From NCBI RefSeq assembly GCF_016888165.1, contig NZ_JACSWC010000312.1, positions 1-43,134 on the forward strand: 43,134 bases of DNA, written 5' to 3'. Below the pieces are notes generated by a model. It made no database searches, was not told the origin of the DNA, and saw only the letters and a list, made by a program, of their open reading frames with translations. Of the stretch, positions 34,940 to 43,134 are shown piece by piece (position 1 is the stretch's first letter; the number at the start of each line of letters is the position of its first letter). The DNA is from Halomicronema sp. CCY15110 (GTDB taxonomy: Bacteria > Cyanobacteriota > Cyanobacteriia > Phormidesmidales > Phormidesmidaceae). The translations under genes were made by a program, and so were the position numbers.

Positions 34940-36220
34940 ATGACCGTCATCCTAATTAGCGGCATACTGGGCCTACTTTTGCTGTTTGCGTTTGTCAGCT
35001 ATCTTTACCTTAGCGGTCATTTTTTGCCCCGATTAAACTATTCGATTAAAGGGTTGAGTCCGTCGGCGTCTCACTTTTTGGCTACCATCGCCAGTATGTC
35101 TGATTCGTTGATGACTCAAGGCACGGCAACGAATTTTTGGTCAGATATTGCGGCTATTCAGTCGGCTCGACTGACACTGATGGCCCAGGCTCAAACCAGC
35201 ATTCAGTTCGAGACATTTACCATGACCCCGGGCCAACGCGCCGATGACTTTGCGACTGTACTCAAGTGCAAAGCGATGGCCGGCGTTGTCGTGGAGGTGT
35301 TAGCAGACAGCTATGGCGCTCATACATTGCCCGACAGCTATTGGCGATCGCTGAAACATGCGGGCGTCAAGGTTCGTTTTTTTAAGCCTTTTACCGCTAG
35401 AGCCCCGTTGGAATATTTGCGCCGCAATCATCGCAAATTGTTGATTGTGGATCAAACTGTGGCGATGATTGGCGGGGCTGGTATTGCCGACCGCTGGGAC
35501 GGCAAAGATGCTAACGAGGGTGAAGTGCCCTGGTATGACTTTGAAGTCGAGTGGCGGGGCGAAATCGTTAGTTTGTTGACGGGCTTTTTTTGGCAACATT
35601 GGCTGGATGCGGGCGGCGAAGTCGACCTTTCACGCCACGACCTGTCGTCAGCTCCCGATACCCACACGACACCGGTGCTCATCACCCCCGGCGAAGCTCC
35701 TTCCATGGGTGATTCGCCCATTCGCAGCTTGTTTCAGCTCTGTATTGCGGCGGCCAAAGCTCGATTGTGGATTGCCAGCCCCTACCTATTGCCAGACGAT
35801 GTCACTTGCCAAAAATTAGCCGCCATTCAACAGCAAGGGGTCGATGTGCGGATTCTGACCATGGGGTCTCGGGCGGATAAATATTTCGTGTATTGTGTGT
35901 CCCACGAGCGGTATCGCGCCCTACTCAACGCCGGCATCAAAATCCATGAGTATCAGCCCAGTATGATGCATGGCAAACTTGTGCTGATCGATGATTTGTG
36001 GGTGAGCTTGGGGAGTGCCAATCTTGATCCACGCAGCTTTTTCCACAACGATGAGCTAAATGTCTGCTCCAACGAGCCGACCTTGCTACAAGAAGTTGAA
36101 GCCTTTTTTGAAGCTGGTTTTGCCCGCAGTGAACGGGTGGAATTCCCTGCATGGCGGCAGCGATCGCTCAAACAGCGACTGATCGGTAAGGTGGGAAATC
36201 TACTGTATTGGCAACTCTGA
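34940..36220 (+). CDS. Phospholipase D-family protein, cardiolipin synthase-like
   Basis: The protein has 426 residues; AGAGG lies just before ATG 34940. One N-terminal membrane helix (about 4-27) is followed by two PLD domains. HKD motifs are complete: His164-Lys166-Asp171 in HRKLLIVD and His344-Lys346-Asp351 in HGKLVLID, each followed by the expected GGAGIADR or GSANLDPRS segment. This matches bacterial cardiolipin synthases of the Cls type, which join two phosphatidylglycerols. Only one membrane helix is present, where many Cls have two. Cyanobacteria are poor in cardiolipin, so another phosphatidyl transfer or hydrolysis reaction is possible. Confidence 0.9.
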   Translation: MTVILISGILGLLLLFAFVSYLYLSGHFLPRLNYSIKGLSPSASHFLATIASMSDSLMTQGTATNFWSDIAAIQSARLTLMAQAQTSIQFETFTMTPGQRADDFATVLKCKAMAGVVVEVLADSYGAHTLPDSYWRSLKHAGVKVRFFKPFTARAPLEYLRRNHRKLLIVDQTVAMIGGAGIADRWDGKDANEGEVPWYDFEVEWRGEIVSLLTGFFWQHWLDAGGEVDLSRHDLSSAPDTHTTPVLITPGEAPSMGDSPIRSLFQLCIAAAKARLWIASPYLLPDDVTCQKLAAIQQQGVDVRILTMGSRADKYFVYCVSHERYRALLNAGIKIHEYQPSMMHGKLVLIDDLWVSLGSANLDPRSFFHNDELNVCSNEPTLLQEVEAFFEAGFARSERVEFPAWRQRSLKQRLIGKVGNLLYWQL

Positions 36221-36227
36221 TTGCCAG

Positions 36228-36256
36228 CCCAGCGAGACCAGTCCTGGGGAATTTTT
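36228..36256 (+). terminator. Weak terminator candidate between cls-like gene and gmk
   Basis: CCCAG (36228-36232) and CTGGG (36244-36248) form a short stem, followed after GAA by TTTTT (36252-36256). The stem is only 5 bp, so the call is weak. Confidence 0.35.
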
Positions 36257-36876
36257 CAGAGCAGCACGTCTGCTAACCTGGCGACGGCCTGCTCCAAGTT
36301 GTCGTTCACAATTTGCAGATCGAACTCATCCGCTGCGTCGAGTTCCACGCGCGATCGCTCCAAGCGACGGGTGATGGCAGCTTCGTCATCCTGACCGCGA
36401 TCGCGAATGCGACGTTCCAATTCTTCCGGCGACGGGGGCACGATGAAAATTTTGAAAGCTGCGGGAAAGGATTGGGCCACTTGCCGGGCTCCCTTCAACT
36501 CAATTTCGAGAATCACTTGATTACCGCGCTCGATCTGCACTGTCACGGGCTGGCGGGGCGTGCCGTAATAGTTACCGGCAAACTCGGCCCATTCCAAGAG
36601 TTCGCCCGCCGCAATCATCGCTTCAAATCGCTCGCGGGAGACAAAGTAGTAGTCTTTGCCGTGCTCCTCGCCTTCTCGCGGGGCGCGGGTCGTCGCTGAG
36701 GTCGAGAGATACAGGCCAGGATGTTCCTGCCGGAGGCGATGCAGTAAGGTGCCCTTGCCAACGCCGCTCGGCCCGGTCAGCACGACTAACCGCCCTGGTG
36801 TCGCCGGGGCGGCGATCGGTTCGTCTGAAGCCTCATTAGAGAAGAGCGCAGCATCGGGAGATAACGTTTGAGTCAT
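36256..36876 (-). CDS. gmk: Guanylate kinase
   Basis: The protein has 206 residues. The P-loop GPSGVGKG (about 35-42) lies after a 25-residue non-conserved N-terminal extension. The GMP-binding segment is present: [27 protein letters not shown], seen as [13 protein letters not shown] and then [22 protein letters not shown] and the lid arginine-rich stretch [17 protein letters not shown] follow. The enzyme phosphorylates GMP to GDP, essential for GTP supply. Stop is close to the convergent cls-like gene. Cyanobacterial gmk is often preceded by remA; none is seen here. Confidence 0.96.
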   Translation of the reverse strand: MTQTLSPDAALFSNEASDEPIAAPATPGRLVVLTGPSGVGKGTLLHRLRQEHPGLYLSTSATTRAPREGEEHGKDYYFVSRERFEAMIAAGELLEWAEFAGNYYGTPRQPVTVQIERGNQVILEIELKGARQVAQSFPAAFKIFIVPPSPEELERRIRDRGQDDEAAITRRLERSRVELDAADEFDLQIVNDNLEQAVARLADVLL

Positions 36877-37064
36877 GGGAGTTAAGGGAATCGCGGCAAA
36901 TAAAAACTAAAGGGGTTTAAAAATAAGCCTGAGTTCCGGCTGATAGGCTCAGCCAACTCGGGAAAAAGCGTCAATGACAGCCCCAGGATTAACGCAGTGG
37001 ATCGTGCCGTCAGAGACACTCATCCAGCATTCAGAAGTGAAAAAGTTGTTTGATATAGGATAAC

Positions 37065-37088
37065 AGGCATCGCCACCTTGGCACGCCT
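37065..37088 (-). other. Stem-loop at the end of pcyA
   Basis: AGGCATCGCCA and TGGCACGCCT fold over about 10 pairs with one bulge and the loop CCT. The structure touches the pcyA stop codon. No T-run follows closely, so termination here is uncertain. Confidence 0.35.
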
Positions 37089-37824
37089 AATTGGGTGCCT
37101 GATCAAACAGCACGGTGGTCATGTAACGCTCAGCCCAGGCATCGCCAAAGGCTTTCTCCAGCACTCGTCGCGTCTTATCGTTTTGCTGTTGTTGCGTGCA
37201 GTAGTGATTTTGCCCGGCGAGAATTTCGACCCGGCGCTCGGGCTGGGGAGCCGCCGCGATCGCCTGCTGACAGTGAATGGTGAGATAGCCTTGCACCTGC
37301 TGCAAAAACTGCTGCTCTTCTTCGGGGGTCGTTGGCCGCACAAATAGACACGCTTCGGAAAAAATGTCGCCCCACGTCGGAATTTCTCGCGGTTGACTAA
37401 ACTCCGGCTGGGCCAACTGGGCTAAAGCATCGCGATAACTGGCCGACAGGGTGCGATCGCGACTCACGGGCGACAAATCCACGATCGCGGCACTGATTTG
37501 GCCGCGCCCCCCCACAATGTCGCAGCCAAACATGGGCAAATCATAGTCAGGGTTGGGAAACATCACGCAGTGCAAGATATCCAGCGTTTTCCCCACCCGC
37601 GCCAACTCTAGGTGCTGCTTACGAAACTGAGGCGCTTGATAGCAGGCATTTTCGATGACGAGCTTTTCGCCTTCTAATCGACCTTCGACGTAGCCCAAAT
37701 CTTCCGGCAGGTGATAAGGCGATAGGGTGAGATGCTGCTGCCACACCGTTTCAATAATGTCCGCCAGTTGGCGAATCATCGGATGCTGCTGTTCGCGCAA
37801 AGAGGTGGATGGGGACGCGGTCAT
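37087..37824 (-). CDS. pcyA: Phycocyanobilin:ferredoxin oxidoreductase
   Basis: The protein has 245 residues from ATG 37824, the usual PcyA length; the frame runs on to 37932 but the extra 36 residues look unrelated. The bilin-binding core is present: [20 protein letters not shown] and the following [16 protein letters not shown]. Counting from this start, Glu73, His85 and Asp102 fall exactly three residues before the Synechocystis catalytic Glu76, His88 and Asp105. It reduces biliverdin IXalpha to phycocyanobilin with ferredoxin, providing the chromophore of phycobilisomes and phytochromes. It is a single-gene unit; heme oxygenase is not in the window. Confidence 0.97.
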   Translation of the reverse strand: MTASPSTSLREQQHPMIRQLADIIETVWQQHLTLSPYHLPEDLGYVEGRLEGEKLVIENACYQAPQFRKQHLELARVGKTLDILHCVMFPNPDYDLPMFGCDIVGGRGQISAAIVDLSPVSRDRTLSASYRDALAQLAQPEFSQPREIPTWGDIFSEACLFVRPTTPEEEQQFLQQVQGYLTIHCQQAIAAAPQPERRVEILAGQNHYCTQQQQNDKTRRVLEKAFGDAWAERYMTTVLFDQAPN

Positions 37825-38040
37825 AAGCAAGTTGGATGAGGGAAACAACGGAGCCAGCAGTGAGCATCGACAACTACTAAGGCAGCAGTCTGAAGACACG
37901 CTCGAATAAGCAAGCATTGGGATTCTCAGCATATCAGTTTAGTTGGCTTCCGCTAAATCTGAGGCTTGGGAAGGCATCCCCAAATGGTGAGAGTTACATG
38001 TGCAATTCGCCAAGGTTCTGTCCTGAATCACTCGTGAGTG

Positions 38041-40239
38041 ATGGGGAGATTTAAACTAGAGTTCTATGGCAATTACGTTGTGGTTACTGCGGTCTCTGTG
38101 CTTCCTCTGAATTCTCAAGTTTTGCCTGGACATAACCAGGAAACCTATCAACGGTTGCAGGCCGCCGTGCAGGCGATTCCCCCGCATCAGATTTGGTTGG
38201 CGACCTGCGACGATTTGCCTTTGCAGCGGCAGTTAGCCGCCACGTTGGCAGAAAGCTTACACCACCGCCGCCAGATGGCCGCCCCCCAGCGACTGTTCGA
38301 TATTGAGCAGCCGAACCTGGTACAGCAAATTCAAGGCTGGCTACCCTTGACGCTGGCTGATCGCCCGCCGGTGCTTCAGGTGCTGGGCATTGAACAACTC
38401 ACGCACTGTGGGCCAGACACGCAGTATCAATTTTTGCGATCGCTGCATCAGCTCTGGCCCATCTGGCAGCAGTTAGACGTCAGCCTGTTATTGTGGCTGC
38501 CCCGGCCCTGGCTGAAGCAAATTCGGCGGGAGGTGCCACATCTGGGGCGCAGCGTGTTTGAGTTTATCGGGGAACCGACCCCCATTTCGACGATCGCCCA
38601 TCAGCCCCACTTTCAGGTCGCTTTTTCCGCCGTACGTGATTGGCAATTTTGGTCACCGCCCGCTGCCGAAGAGCTGGCTGATGCTCCCGCGCCCACCGAG
38701 GCTTCGCTAGAGACACCGTCCGTCCCGATCAATGAGCCCCCAGAGGCAACATCGCCTGAAGACGCCGCCGCAGACGCGCCCTTGCCCACCGTCTCAGCCT
38801 CTTTGTGGCATCAGCTCCAGGATGATTTGACTGACTTTGAATCATCCCCCCGCCCACCCAGACCGTCCCTTGGGGAAGATGCGACATCAACCACCGATAC
38901 CGCCGCCGCTCCGGCTGCCGCCCCCGAGTCTTCCCCCGCCGCCACCACGTTGGACCAGCCCGCTGAGACGGCAGAGCGATCGCCCCAAACGATAGCCAAA
39001 GTGCCCGTACCCACCGAGACAGAAGCGGCAGGGTTCCAGTCGGTACCGTCAGCGTTCGTGCCGCCGCCAGGCGATCGTTCGCCGTCTGCTGATTGGGCGA
39101 TCGCGCTCGAACTACGCGATCGTGTACAGACGGGTGACCACAGCACGACCACTTTAGAGAGGGCCCTTCAGGCTTACGAGTCGCTACAGCCAGAGCACCC
39201 CGCGACGCCCCAACGCACCGAAGCCTTGAACGATTTAGGCAGCCTTTACTGGTTATGGGCGCAGCAGGCAACCACCGGGGAGGTCTATTGTCAACGGCTG
39301 ACCCACAGTTGCGAACTCTATGAAGCGGCTCTGGTGCACATTAGCCCGCACACTGCGCCAGGTGTATTGAATCGGTTGCATAGTAATCTCGGCAGCGTGT
39401 ATAGCTTGCTGGCCGTTCATCAACAGCCAGGGCAATATCTGGGAAAGGCCGTGCGGGCCTTTCATCGGGCGCTGCAATATGCCCCCGTCGAGTCCATGCC
39501 CGAAGAATATGTGACGTTGCAAACCCATTTGGGCACCGCCTACTGGAGTTTGGCTCAGCAGACCCAAGAGTCCACCCATTTGCACCGGGCGATCGCGGCG
39601 TATCAAGAGGCGCTACAACACTCGCAACCACAGCCCGCCCCACAGCTCTATGCGCAATTGCAAAACAACTTAGGGATTGCTCTTTGGAGCTTGGCTCGCC
39701 ATGAGCGGCCCGTGTTTTTGTTGGAGCAGGCAATCGGGGCATACCGCACCGCCCTGGCTTATCGCACGGTGGCAGCCGACCCCGCCGGGTATGCGGCCAC
39801 TCAGAACAATCTCGGTACCGCTTATTGGGATTTAGGGGGGCACTGCGAAGCACAATCCACGGCCCAGCAACAAGCTTGGCGACAGGCGATTCTTGCCTAC
39901 GAAGCGGCGATCGCGGCCACCGAACCGCTGGCGGAGTCACCCCTCAGTTTTGATGTGTGGGCCGCGCACCACAGTGTCGGCGTGGTTTATGACCAGTTAG
40001 CGATCGCCCTAGCGCCTAACATCACTGCGCAAGCGCCACTCTTGACTCAAGCCACCCACCACTACGTCGCCGCCCTGACGGGCTGGCAGTCGCTGGCCTC
40101 AGCCTCGGCAGAAACCGCCTTGCAGGCCTTGGTGCGCAATTTGCAGCTGCAGGCCAGGTTTCTGGGCATTGAGCAACAACAGCGATCGCTGAGCCAGATT
40201 CCCGCCGACTGGCTACCGGAGATTTGGCGCAAGCTCTAA
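38041..40239 (+). CDS. TPR-repeat protein with degenerate ATPase-like N-terminus
   Basis: About 732 residues; ATG 38041 (GTG 38038 also possible), no strong ribosome site. Residues about 1-190 form a folded domain recalling AAA/STAND modules of cyanobacterial TPR proteins: PPVLQVLGIEQL resembles a Walker-B strand and LLLWLPRPWLKQI a sensor strand. No GxxxxGK(S/T) P-loop exists, so ATP hydrolysis is unlikely. A long Pro/Ala/Ser/Thr-rich acidic linker (about 215-350) follows. From about 390 to the end there are roughly six TPR-type repeats of about 50 residues with the pattern NNLGxAYWxLA...AIxAYxxAL. It is probably a protein-binding scaffold; partners are unknown. Confidence 0.8.
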   Translation: MGRFKLEFYGNYVVVTAVSVLPLNSQVLPGHNQETYQRLQAAVQAIPPHQIWLATCDDLPLQRQLAATLAESLHHRRQMAAPQRLFDIEQPNLVQQIQGWLPLTLADRPPVLQVLGIEQLTHCGPDTQYQFLRSLHQLWPIWQQLDVSLLLWLPRPWLKQIRREVPHLGRSVFEFIGEPTPISTIAHQPHFQVAFSAVRDWQFWSPPAAEELADAPAPTEASLETPSVPINEPPEATSPEDAAADAPLPTVSASLWHQLQDDLTDFESSPRPPRPSLGEDATSTTDTAAAPAAAPESSPAATTLDQPAETAERSPQTIAKVPVPTETEAAGFQSVPSAFVPPPGDRSPSADWAIALELRDRVQTGDHSTTTLERALQAYESLQPEHPATPQRTEALNDLGSLYWLWAQQATTGEVYCQRLTHSCELYEAALVHISPHTAPGVLNRLHSNLGSVYSLLAVHQQPGQYLGKAVRAFHRALQYAPVESMPEEYVTLQTHLGTAYWSLAQQTQESTHLHRAIAAYQEALQHSQPQPAPQLYAQLQNNLGIALWSLARHERPVFLLEQAIGAYRTALAYRTVAADPAGYAATQNNLGTAYWDLGGHCEAQSTAQQQAWRQAILAYEAAIAATEPLAESPLSFDVWAAHHSVGVVYDQLAIALAPNITAQAPLLTQATHHYVAALTGWQSLASASAETALQALVRNLQLQARFLGIEQQQRSLSQIPADWLPEIWRKL

Positions 40240-40269
40240 AGCGATCGCCGCCAGCCCTGTCCTGAGATT

Positions 40270-40311
40270 GAGGCATCAGTGGCGCAAGCTGAAGCTGAAT
40301 CACGATGCCTC
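40270..40311. other. 8-bp inverted repeat after the TPR gene
   Basis: GAGGCATC (40270-40277) and GATGCCTC (40304-40311) are perfect arms around 26 bases. No T-run follows, so a terminator is not supported. Confidence 0.35.
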
Positions 40312-40464
40312 CGCCATCAGCTAGTCAGGCTGCATTCGGTGCAACGCTCTCAGGCGATGAACTTGAGGTTAGGCCAGCACTTCAATTCTTGCCTTTGGTC
40401 ACCTTTATTCGATATTTTCCTCTGTGGCATGTAGTACATAAACAACATCTACTTGAGGCTCCGC

Positions 40465-40854
40465 GTGTTAGAACACATTACTTTGCCTGATAACGTCCTG
40501 CCGCCTGTGGCACCTTATTCTCACGCCGTCCGAGCGGGGGATTTTTTGTTCGTGACGGGGCAACTCCCTGAAGACCCGCAATCTGGGGCAGTCCAAAAAA
40601 TCGCGATCGCGGATCAAACTCGCCAAGTGATGGAAAACTTGAAGCGAGTACTGACCCACGCCGAAACTGGGTTTGACCGAGTGGTCATGGCTCGCGTGTT
40701 TGTCACCGACTTTCGGTATTACGACACGGTGAATGAGATCTACGCCAGCTACTTTGGCGCGGCGCGGTTGCCAAGTCGTACGACCGTTGGCGTAACCGCC
40801 CTCGCCGGATATGGAGACGTTGAAATTGATTTGATCGTCTATTGTGGCGACTAA
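40465..40854 (+). CDS. ridA: RidA-family enamine/imine deaminase
   Basis: The protein has 129 residues from GTG 40465, chosen because GAGG lies 6 bases upstream and the length then fits the family; TTG 40453 is the alternative. Typical RidA features: PYSHAVRAGDFLFVTGQLPE near the N-terminus, ARVFVTDFRYYDTVNEIYA in the middle, and Arg105 in LPSRTTVGV at the same number as the catalytic Arg of E. coli RidA, followed by a conserved Glu in VEIDLIVY. It hydrolyses reactive 2-aminoacrylate-type enamines and protects PLP enzymes. It stands alone on the plus strand, convergent with htpG. Confidence 0.94.
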   Translation: MLEHITLPDNVLPPVAPYSHAVRAGDFLFVTGQLPEDPQSGAVQKIAIADQTRQVMENLKRVLTHAETGFDRVVMARVFVTDFRYYDTVNEIYASYFGAARLPSRTTVGVTALAGYGDVEIDLIVYCGD

Positions 40855-40903
40855 GAGTGGCGACTAAGATCAGCACCGCTAGGTAGTGGTCAGCGGGCCA
40901 AGC

Positions 40904-40934
40904 AAAAATGCTGCCTCCGGCTGGAAGCAGCATT
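40904..40934 (-). terminator. Rho-independent terminator of htpG
   Basis: On the plus strand AATGCTGCCTCC (40907-40918) pairs with GGAAGCAGCATT (40923-40934) with one C-A mismatch; the loop is GGCT. Read on the minus strand the stem ends in a TTTTT run (40908-40904). It lies 46 bases after the htpG stop. Confidence 0.85.
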
Positions 40935-40979
40935 CAAAATGCGGGGCGATCGCCCGCGATCGCCCCCAACTGACTCCTT

Positions 40980-42968
40980 TTAGTTGTCAGTCAACTGAGT
41001 CAGCAGCTTGCTTGATCGCTCCACAAACGATTTCATGCCATTGGCGTCAAACCCCTTTTGCGCCATGAGTGCTAGGTCATAGACATGCTGACAAATTAGA
41101 TCAGCCATGCCGCCAGCAGGAGAACTGCTGCCATCCGGTTGGACGATCGCGCCTTGCTTCAGCTTCGACAGATTCTTGATCAGCGGATGCGCCGTATTAA
41201 CCAGCAGCACATGCTCCTCGGGAAACTCAGCGTTGGTTTGCTGCATCATCGCCATCATTTCCTGCATCCGCCGAGTTTGTTCGGGCAGTAGCACCATGGC
41301 TGGCGGCGTGTCGGGGGTTTCCGTTTTCAGCGCTTGCGTACGCACATCTAACTTGGGCAGATTTAGAGCGGTTTCAAACAGGCTCTTGATTTCCTCGTCG
41401 CGGGTCTGATTGGTCGTCGGATCAACAATTTCGCTCTCTTGATCCTTATCAAACAGCGCATCATCTAACTCGGCATCCACCCGCGAGAACTTCACATCAC
41501 TGTATTGCTGCTCCAGGTAGGTGACAAAATGCTGGTCAATAAACGTATCGAGGAACAGCACTTCCAATCCTTGGGACTGATGCAGCGCAATGTAAGTCGC
41601 TTGCGAAGCCTCGTCCGTGGCATAAAACACCCGATTTTCGTGCTGCGCTTGGTTGCGCTCCAGGTAGTCCTTGAGGTTGGTGTAGTAGCAACCGTTCGCA
41701 TCGGTCGGTACCTGGTTGTCGCCATCAACCTCAGACCAAGCATCTCCCGCATCGGTTTGGACTTCCACCTTGGCGGCCTCTTCACCCGCATCTTCTCCCA
41801 GTTTGGCGGTGGTGCGGAAGATGATGAAATCTTCGACCTGCTGCTTGAACTTGTCATCGTTCATCGCCCCGAATTTGATGAAGGTGCCCAGGTCTTGCCA
41901 GGACGAAATATACTTCGCCAAGTCAGTGCGATAGAGCCCTTTCAAGCTATCGCCGACTTTGCGAGCAATGTATTCGGAGATTTTGCGGACGGTGCGATCG
42001 TTTTGCAAAAAGCTCCGCGACACGTTGAGGGGAATGTCCGGGCTATCGATCACCCCCCGCAGCGGCATCAGAAACCGGGGAATCACTTCTTCGCAGTTGT
42101 CGCTGACAAATACTTGATTGCAGAACAGCTTGATGTTGCTCTTAGTGACGTCAATGTCGGGCTTCAGCTTGGGGAAATACAGAATCCCGTTGACATCAAA
42201 GGGATAGTCCGTCTTCAGGTGAACCCACAGCAGCGGCTCCTCTTGAAAGGGATAGAGGTAACGGTAAAACTCCAGATATTCCTCATCGCTGAGGCTATTG
42301 AGAGACTCCTTCCAGGGAGCCTCGTGCTTATTGATCACCTCATCATCAAGTTTGATGGGGACGGGCAAAAAGTCGCAGTATGTCTTGACCAACTGGCGAA
42401 TGCGCGTTGGCTCCAGATATTCCTGCTCGTCTTCTAGCAGATGCAGGGTGACGGTGGTGCCGATGGTAGAGCGCTCCGAGGGGGATAACTCAAACTCCGT
42501 CGTGCCATCGCAACGCCAATGCACGGCTTCGGCCCCGTCCTGATAGGAGAGCGTGTCAATCTCGACTTCACTCGACACCATGAACGAAGAATAGAAACCC
42601 AAGCCAAAGTGACCAATGATGTTGGCATCACCGCTTTCTTTGTACTTGCTAACAAATTCTTCGGCGCTGGAGAATGCCACTTGGTTAATGTATTTTTTAA
42701 CCTCTTCGGCAGTCATCCCGAGTCCCGTATCGGAAATGCTCAGGGTTTTGGCGTCCTTATCCACCTGGATGGAAATCTCCGGTTCGCCGGCCTCACCGGC
42801 ATATTGGCCCGATCGCGACAACAGAGACAGCTTTTGAATCGCATCAACGCCGTTAGAAATCAGTTCCCGCAAGAAGATTTCATGGTCAGAATAAAGCCAC
42901 TTCTTGATGATGGGGAAAATATTCTCAGTATGGATACTGATATTGCCTTTTTCCAGAATCGTCGCCAT
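40980..42968 (-). CDS. htpG: Molecular chaperone HtpG (Hsp90)
   Basis: The protein has 662 residues and is full-length. The N-terminal GHKL ATPase is complete: ELISNGVDAIQKL (Asn for Mg-ATP; the usual NASDA reads NGVDA, as in cyanobacteria), DTGLGMT, GHFGLGFYSSFMV. The middle domain contains the client/ATP-contact Arg segment SRSFLQNDRTVRKI. The dimerisation domain follows, with HPLIKNL. Hsp90 folds and protects clients under heat, light and oxidative stress; in cyanobacteria clients include phycobilisome linker protein and HemE. No CIRCE element is visible upstream within the window. The gene has its own terminator. Confidence 0.97.
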   Translation of the reverse strand: MATILEKGNISIHTENIFPIIKKWLYSDHEIFLRELISNGVDAIQKLSLLSRSGQYAGEAGEPEISIQVDKDAKTLSISDTGLGMTAEEVKKYINQVAFSSAEEFVSKYKESGDANIIGHFGLGFYSSFMVSSEVEIDTLSYQDGAEAVHWRCDGTTEFELSPSERSTIGTTVTLHLLEDEQEYLEPTRIRQLVKTYCDFLPVPIKLDDEVINKHEAPWKESLNSLSDEEYLEFYRYLYPFQEEPLLWVHLKTDYPFDVNGILYFPKLKPDIDVTKSNIKLFCNQVFVSDNCEEVIPRFLMPLRGVIDSPDIPLNVSRSFLQNDRTVRKISEYIARKVGDSLKGLYRTDLAKYISSWQDLGTFIKFGAMNDDKFKQQVEDFIIFRTTAKLGEDAGEEAAKVEVQTDAGDAWSEVDGDNQVPTDANGCYYTNLKDYLERNQAQHENRVFYATDEASQATYIALHQSQGLEVLFLDTFIDQHFVTYLEQQYSDVKFSRVDAELDDALFDKDQESEIVDPTTNQTRDEEIKSLFETALNLPKLDVRTQALKTETPDTPPAMVLLPEQTRRMQEMMAMMQQTNAEFPEEHVLLVNTAHPLIKNLSKLKQGAIVQPDGSSSPAGGMADLICQHVYDLALMAQKGFDANGMKSFVERSSKLLTQLTDN

Positions 42969-43076
42969 AGTCGGTGACCCACGCTATTTCTACACTGCTT
43001 ATTGGGCTTGATTCTCGGCGGCGATCGCCCCTTTCATCAAGGGCAAAACTGCTCCTGAACCGGTACGGGTTTCCGA

Positions 43077-43122
43077 ATGGGAACAGGGAGAGGGGGGGTT
43101 GGGTGCCGGGGTAGGGGCGAGG
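43077..43122. repeat. G-rich intergenic repeat fragment
   Basis: A run of G-tracts (GGGAGAGGGGGGG, GGTTGGG, GGGGTAGGGG) of the kind dispersed in cyanobacterial spacers, similar in style to the sequence at 5061-5084. It is cut off by the window edge. Confidence 0.45.
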
Positions 43123-43134
43123 CATGCTCGATGT

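Noticed and set aside
41505-42437. 310-codon frame opposite htpG
   Set aside because: It is a shadow of a strongly conserved gene; the htpG frame carries all Hsp90 motifs.
42969-43134. CIRCE element or heat-shock operator upstream of htpG
   Set aside because: I looked for TTAGCACTC and its partner GAGTGCTAA and found neither in the 166 bases available.
1-43134. CRISPR array, prophage or complete insertion sequence
   Set aside because: I saw no regularly spaced direct repeats, no transposase or integrase, and no cluster of phage structural genes. The single holin-family gene is insufficient.

Overview
The window is a stretch of cyanobacterial chromosome. The evidence is pcyA (phycocyanobilin synthesis), cyanobacterial-type glgC, a DevBCA-type exporter, a DUF2555 protein, a Psb35-like small membrane protein, and the very frequent octamer GCGATCGC (HIP1), which occurs inside and between genes throughout. 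The moderately GC-rich coding sequence and the gene families suggest a Leptolyngbya/Nodosilinea-type filamentous lineage. That placement is inference, because no rRNA gene is present. I found no rRNA, tRNA, CRISPR array, intact insertion sequence or prophage.

Layout. 0.3-4.8 kb: secreted FAD-dependent oxidoreductase, HAD phosphatase, and a DEAD-box RNA helicase behind a 350-base leader and ending in a strong terminator. 4.8-5.5 kb: a gene-free, repeat-rich spacer with a 119-base MITE-like palindromic unit. 5.5-9.5 kb: a TetR repressor divergent from a devB-devC-devA exporter operon; the shared region has a near-consensus promoter bracketed by two 15-bp palindromes. 9.7-11.5 kb: a small membrane protein overlapping a DUF39 homocysteine-biosynthesis-type protein, then a small membrane protein whose ribosome site lies in a 12-bp stem. 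11.5-20.4 kb, mostly minus strand: NAD(P)-binding protein, HD phosphohydrolase, YchJ-like SEC-C protein, DmeF-type metal exporter, a two-RCK channel-like protein with an abnormal selectivity filter, and SbcC with a LexA-box-like site upstream. 20.7-24.4 kb: a FAD-fold protein with a degraded nucleotide-binding loop and an SLH-like tail, a helical protein, coaBC and DUF2555. 24.7-27.1 kb: a membrane-anchored GH104 muramidase facing a holin-family protein, an AT-rich spacer, and the Psb35-like gene. 27.6-30.7 kb: DUF6398/pRiA4b protein, a pilin-derived protein without the pilin N-terminus, and a double-GAF protein with two NKFDE signatures. 31.2-34.1 kb: SDR plus CPBP protease, convergent with glgC. 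34.6-43 kb: a small conserved protein, PLD/cardiolipin synthase, gmk, pcyA, a TPR protein with a degenerate ATPase-like N-terminus, RidA and htpG.

Most of this is ordinary core genome in short transcription units. The devBCA block is the clearest functional operon. The parts most likely to hold new biology are the channel-like protein with a TGAGG filter, the pilin-derived protein, the stand-alone double NKFDE-GAF protein, the muramidase/holin pair, and three regulatory structures (TetR boxes, possible LexA box at sbcC, stem over a ribosome site). No single multi-gene system in the window looks both complete and undescribed.
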